Assembly: GCA_035525495.1 (NCBI GenBank)
Contig: DATLED010000023.1
Span: 1-30,583, forward strand
Length of the DNA: 30,583 nt
Reading direction: 5' to 3'
Source: DATLED01 sp035525495
GTDB lineage: Bacteria > Actinomycetota > Acidimicrobiia > Acidimicrobiales > CADCTF01
The notes below the pieces were generated by a model. The model was given only the letters and a program-made list of their open reading frames with translations. It searched no databases and had not been told where the DNA came from. Every line of letters begins with the position of its first letter. Position 1 is the first letter of the stretch. Below are positions 30,075-30,583 of the stretch, piece after piece. The position numbers and the translations under genes were made by a program.

Positions 30075-30583
30075 GAAAGAGGGTTACCGAGCGCGAGTGG
30101 TTCGAGAACGACAGTCCTCGGATGTGCAATCGGGCTCCTGCCACGCAGCGACGACCAGAAGTCCGCATCATTCGATGCCAAGCCAACCGTACGATGCTTG
30201 CCGGGACCGATGCCGTCCGACATCTGCGAGTGGCGGTTCACAGGGACTCATGCGCCCAGTTCGGCAAGCGCACTGTGCGATCGACGTTTTCGTTGTGCTG
30301 TCCTTCTCGGGGTGGCCTCGCCGACGTTCCGCGCCATAGAGAGCGTCGACGCCCATCGCGGCTTCGGGCGCGCCAGCCCACGCCCAGGCAAGCTGCTCCG
30401 CCCCGAAGAGTCCCTGATACAACCACACCGAGCTTCTTGACGCGCTCACCACGACGGTCTTCAGCCAACGCAGCTCAGGGTGGTTTGGCGCCTGCCCCCG
30501 AAGGCCGACGCCGGAGGGCCAAACCTCCATCTCTCGCACAGCATCGCTTCCAAAGTCGTCTCCTACATGACTCCTCCTTCAGC
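30075..30583. other. 509-bp region at the right edge, no confident gene
   Basis: The only long frame is minus 30168-30539 (123 codons, MREMEVWPSGVGL...). Its first half has GC-rich third positions and the second half does not, so it may be a broken gene or chance. AAGGAGGAGTC at the far right edge reads like a ribosome-binding site on the minus strand but is followed by ATG TAG. No domain, repeat or RNA gene was recognised. Confidence 0.4.
30081..30086 (-). promoter_or_regulatory. Possible -10 element (TAACCC) for the effector gene
   Basis: On the minus strand TAACCC ends 6 bases before the ATG at 30074. It departs from TANNNT at the last base but has the same spacing as the other leaderless starts here, which favours 30074 over the in-frame ATG at 30029. 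Confidence 0.3.

Noticed and set aside
29529..30440. A 303-codon plus-strand frame
   Set aside because: It is antisense to the transglutaminase gene, whose catalytic residues and domains are clear.
1..30583. CRISPR array, tRNA, rRNA or riboswitch
   Set aside because: No regularly spaced direct repeats, tRNA cloverleaf, rRNA segment or recognisable riboswitch core was seen by eye on either strand.

Overview
The window reads as high-GC actinobacterial DNA, most likely from the class Acidimicrobiia or a close relative. The signs are many GTG starts, genes packed with 4-8 bp overlaps, a mycobacterial-type LigC ligase, and repeated leaderless promoters (a TANNNT hexamer 6-8 bases before a start codon). 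No rRNA, tRNA or CRISPR array was seen, so the taxonomic placement is inference from style and gene families.

Layout. Bases 1-127 look like the 5' end of an insertion sequence on the minus strand. From 195 to about 13.2 kb lies a lipid and redox metabolism region: a cyclic-nucleotide-binding protein, a TIGR01777-type epimerase, a geranylgeranyl-reductase-type flavoprotein, an acyl-CoA dehydrogenase/acyl-CoA ligase operon, a serine beta-lactamase-fold hydrolase, a methyltransferase, a short-chain dehydrogenase, an AAA ATPase, an NAD-dependent epimerase, a DUF6886-like protein, a second acyl-CoA ligase and a DoxX-like membrane protein. From 13.3 to 20 kb lies an ABC1/UbiB-type kinase followed by a signalling block: a LuxR-type response regulator, a stand-alone receiver, a histidine kinase with a ruined ATPase domain, a receiver-cyclase fusion, a second cyclic-nucleotide-binding protein and a metallo-beta-lactamase-fold hydrolase. 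Together these could make, sense and perhaps degrade a cyclic nucleotide. A VOC protein and LigC follow.

From about 21.6 kb the window changes character. Genes are separated by long stretches without recognisable coding, and there are decayed genes. Within it is a tight four-gene operon (22561-25633): a NUDIX hydrolase, a small conserved-looking protein, a fusion of GrpB, nucleoside deoxyribosyltransferase-like and MazG-like domains, and a methyltransferase. This looks like an uncharacterised nucleotide-processing system. A VOC protein, a truncated and frameshifted FtsX-type permease remnant and about 800 bp of orphan DNA follow. At the right end (minus strand) is a two-gene unit. The first gene encodes an AGNRAV-motif protein with a peptidoglycan-binding domain and a Tgl-like transglutaminase domain, the architecture of cargo linked to extracellular contractile injection systems. 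The second is an unknown partner protein.

Two copies of one palindromic hairpin (7483-7539 and 20453-20500) follow the stop codons of minus-strand genes in the same orientation and probably act as terminators. Functions were assigned by reading motifs from memory of the families; no database search was possible.
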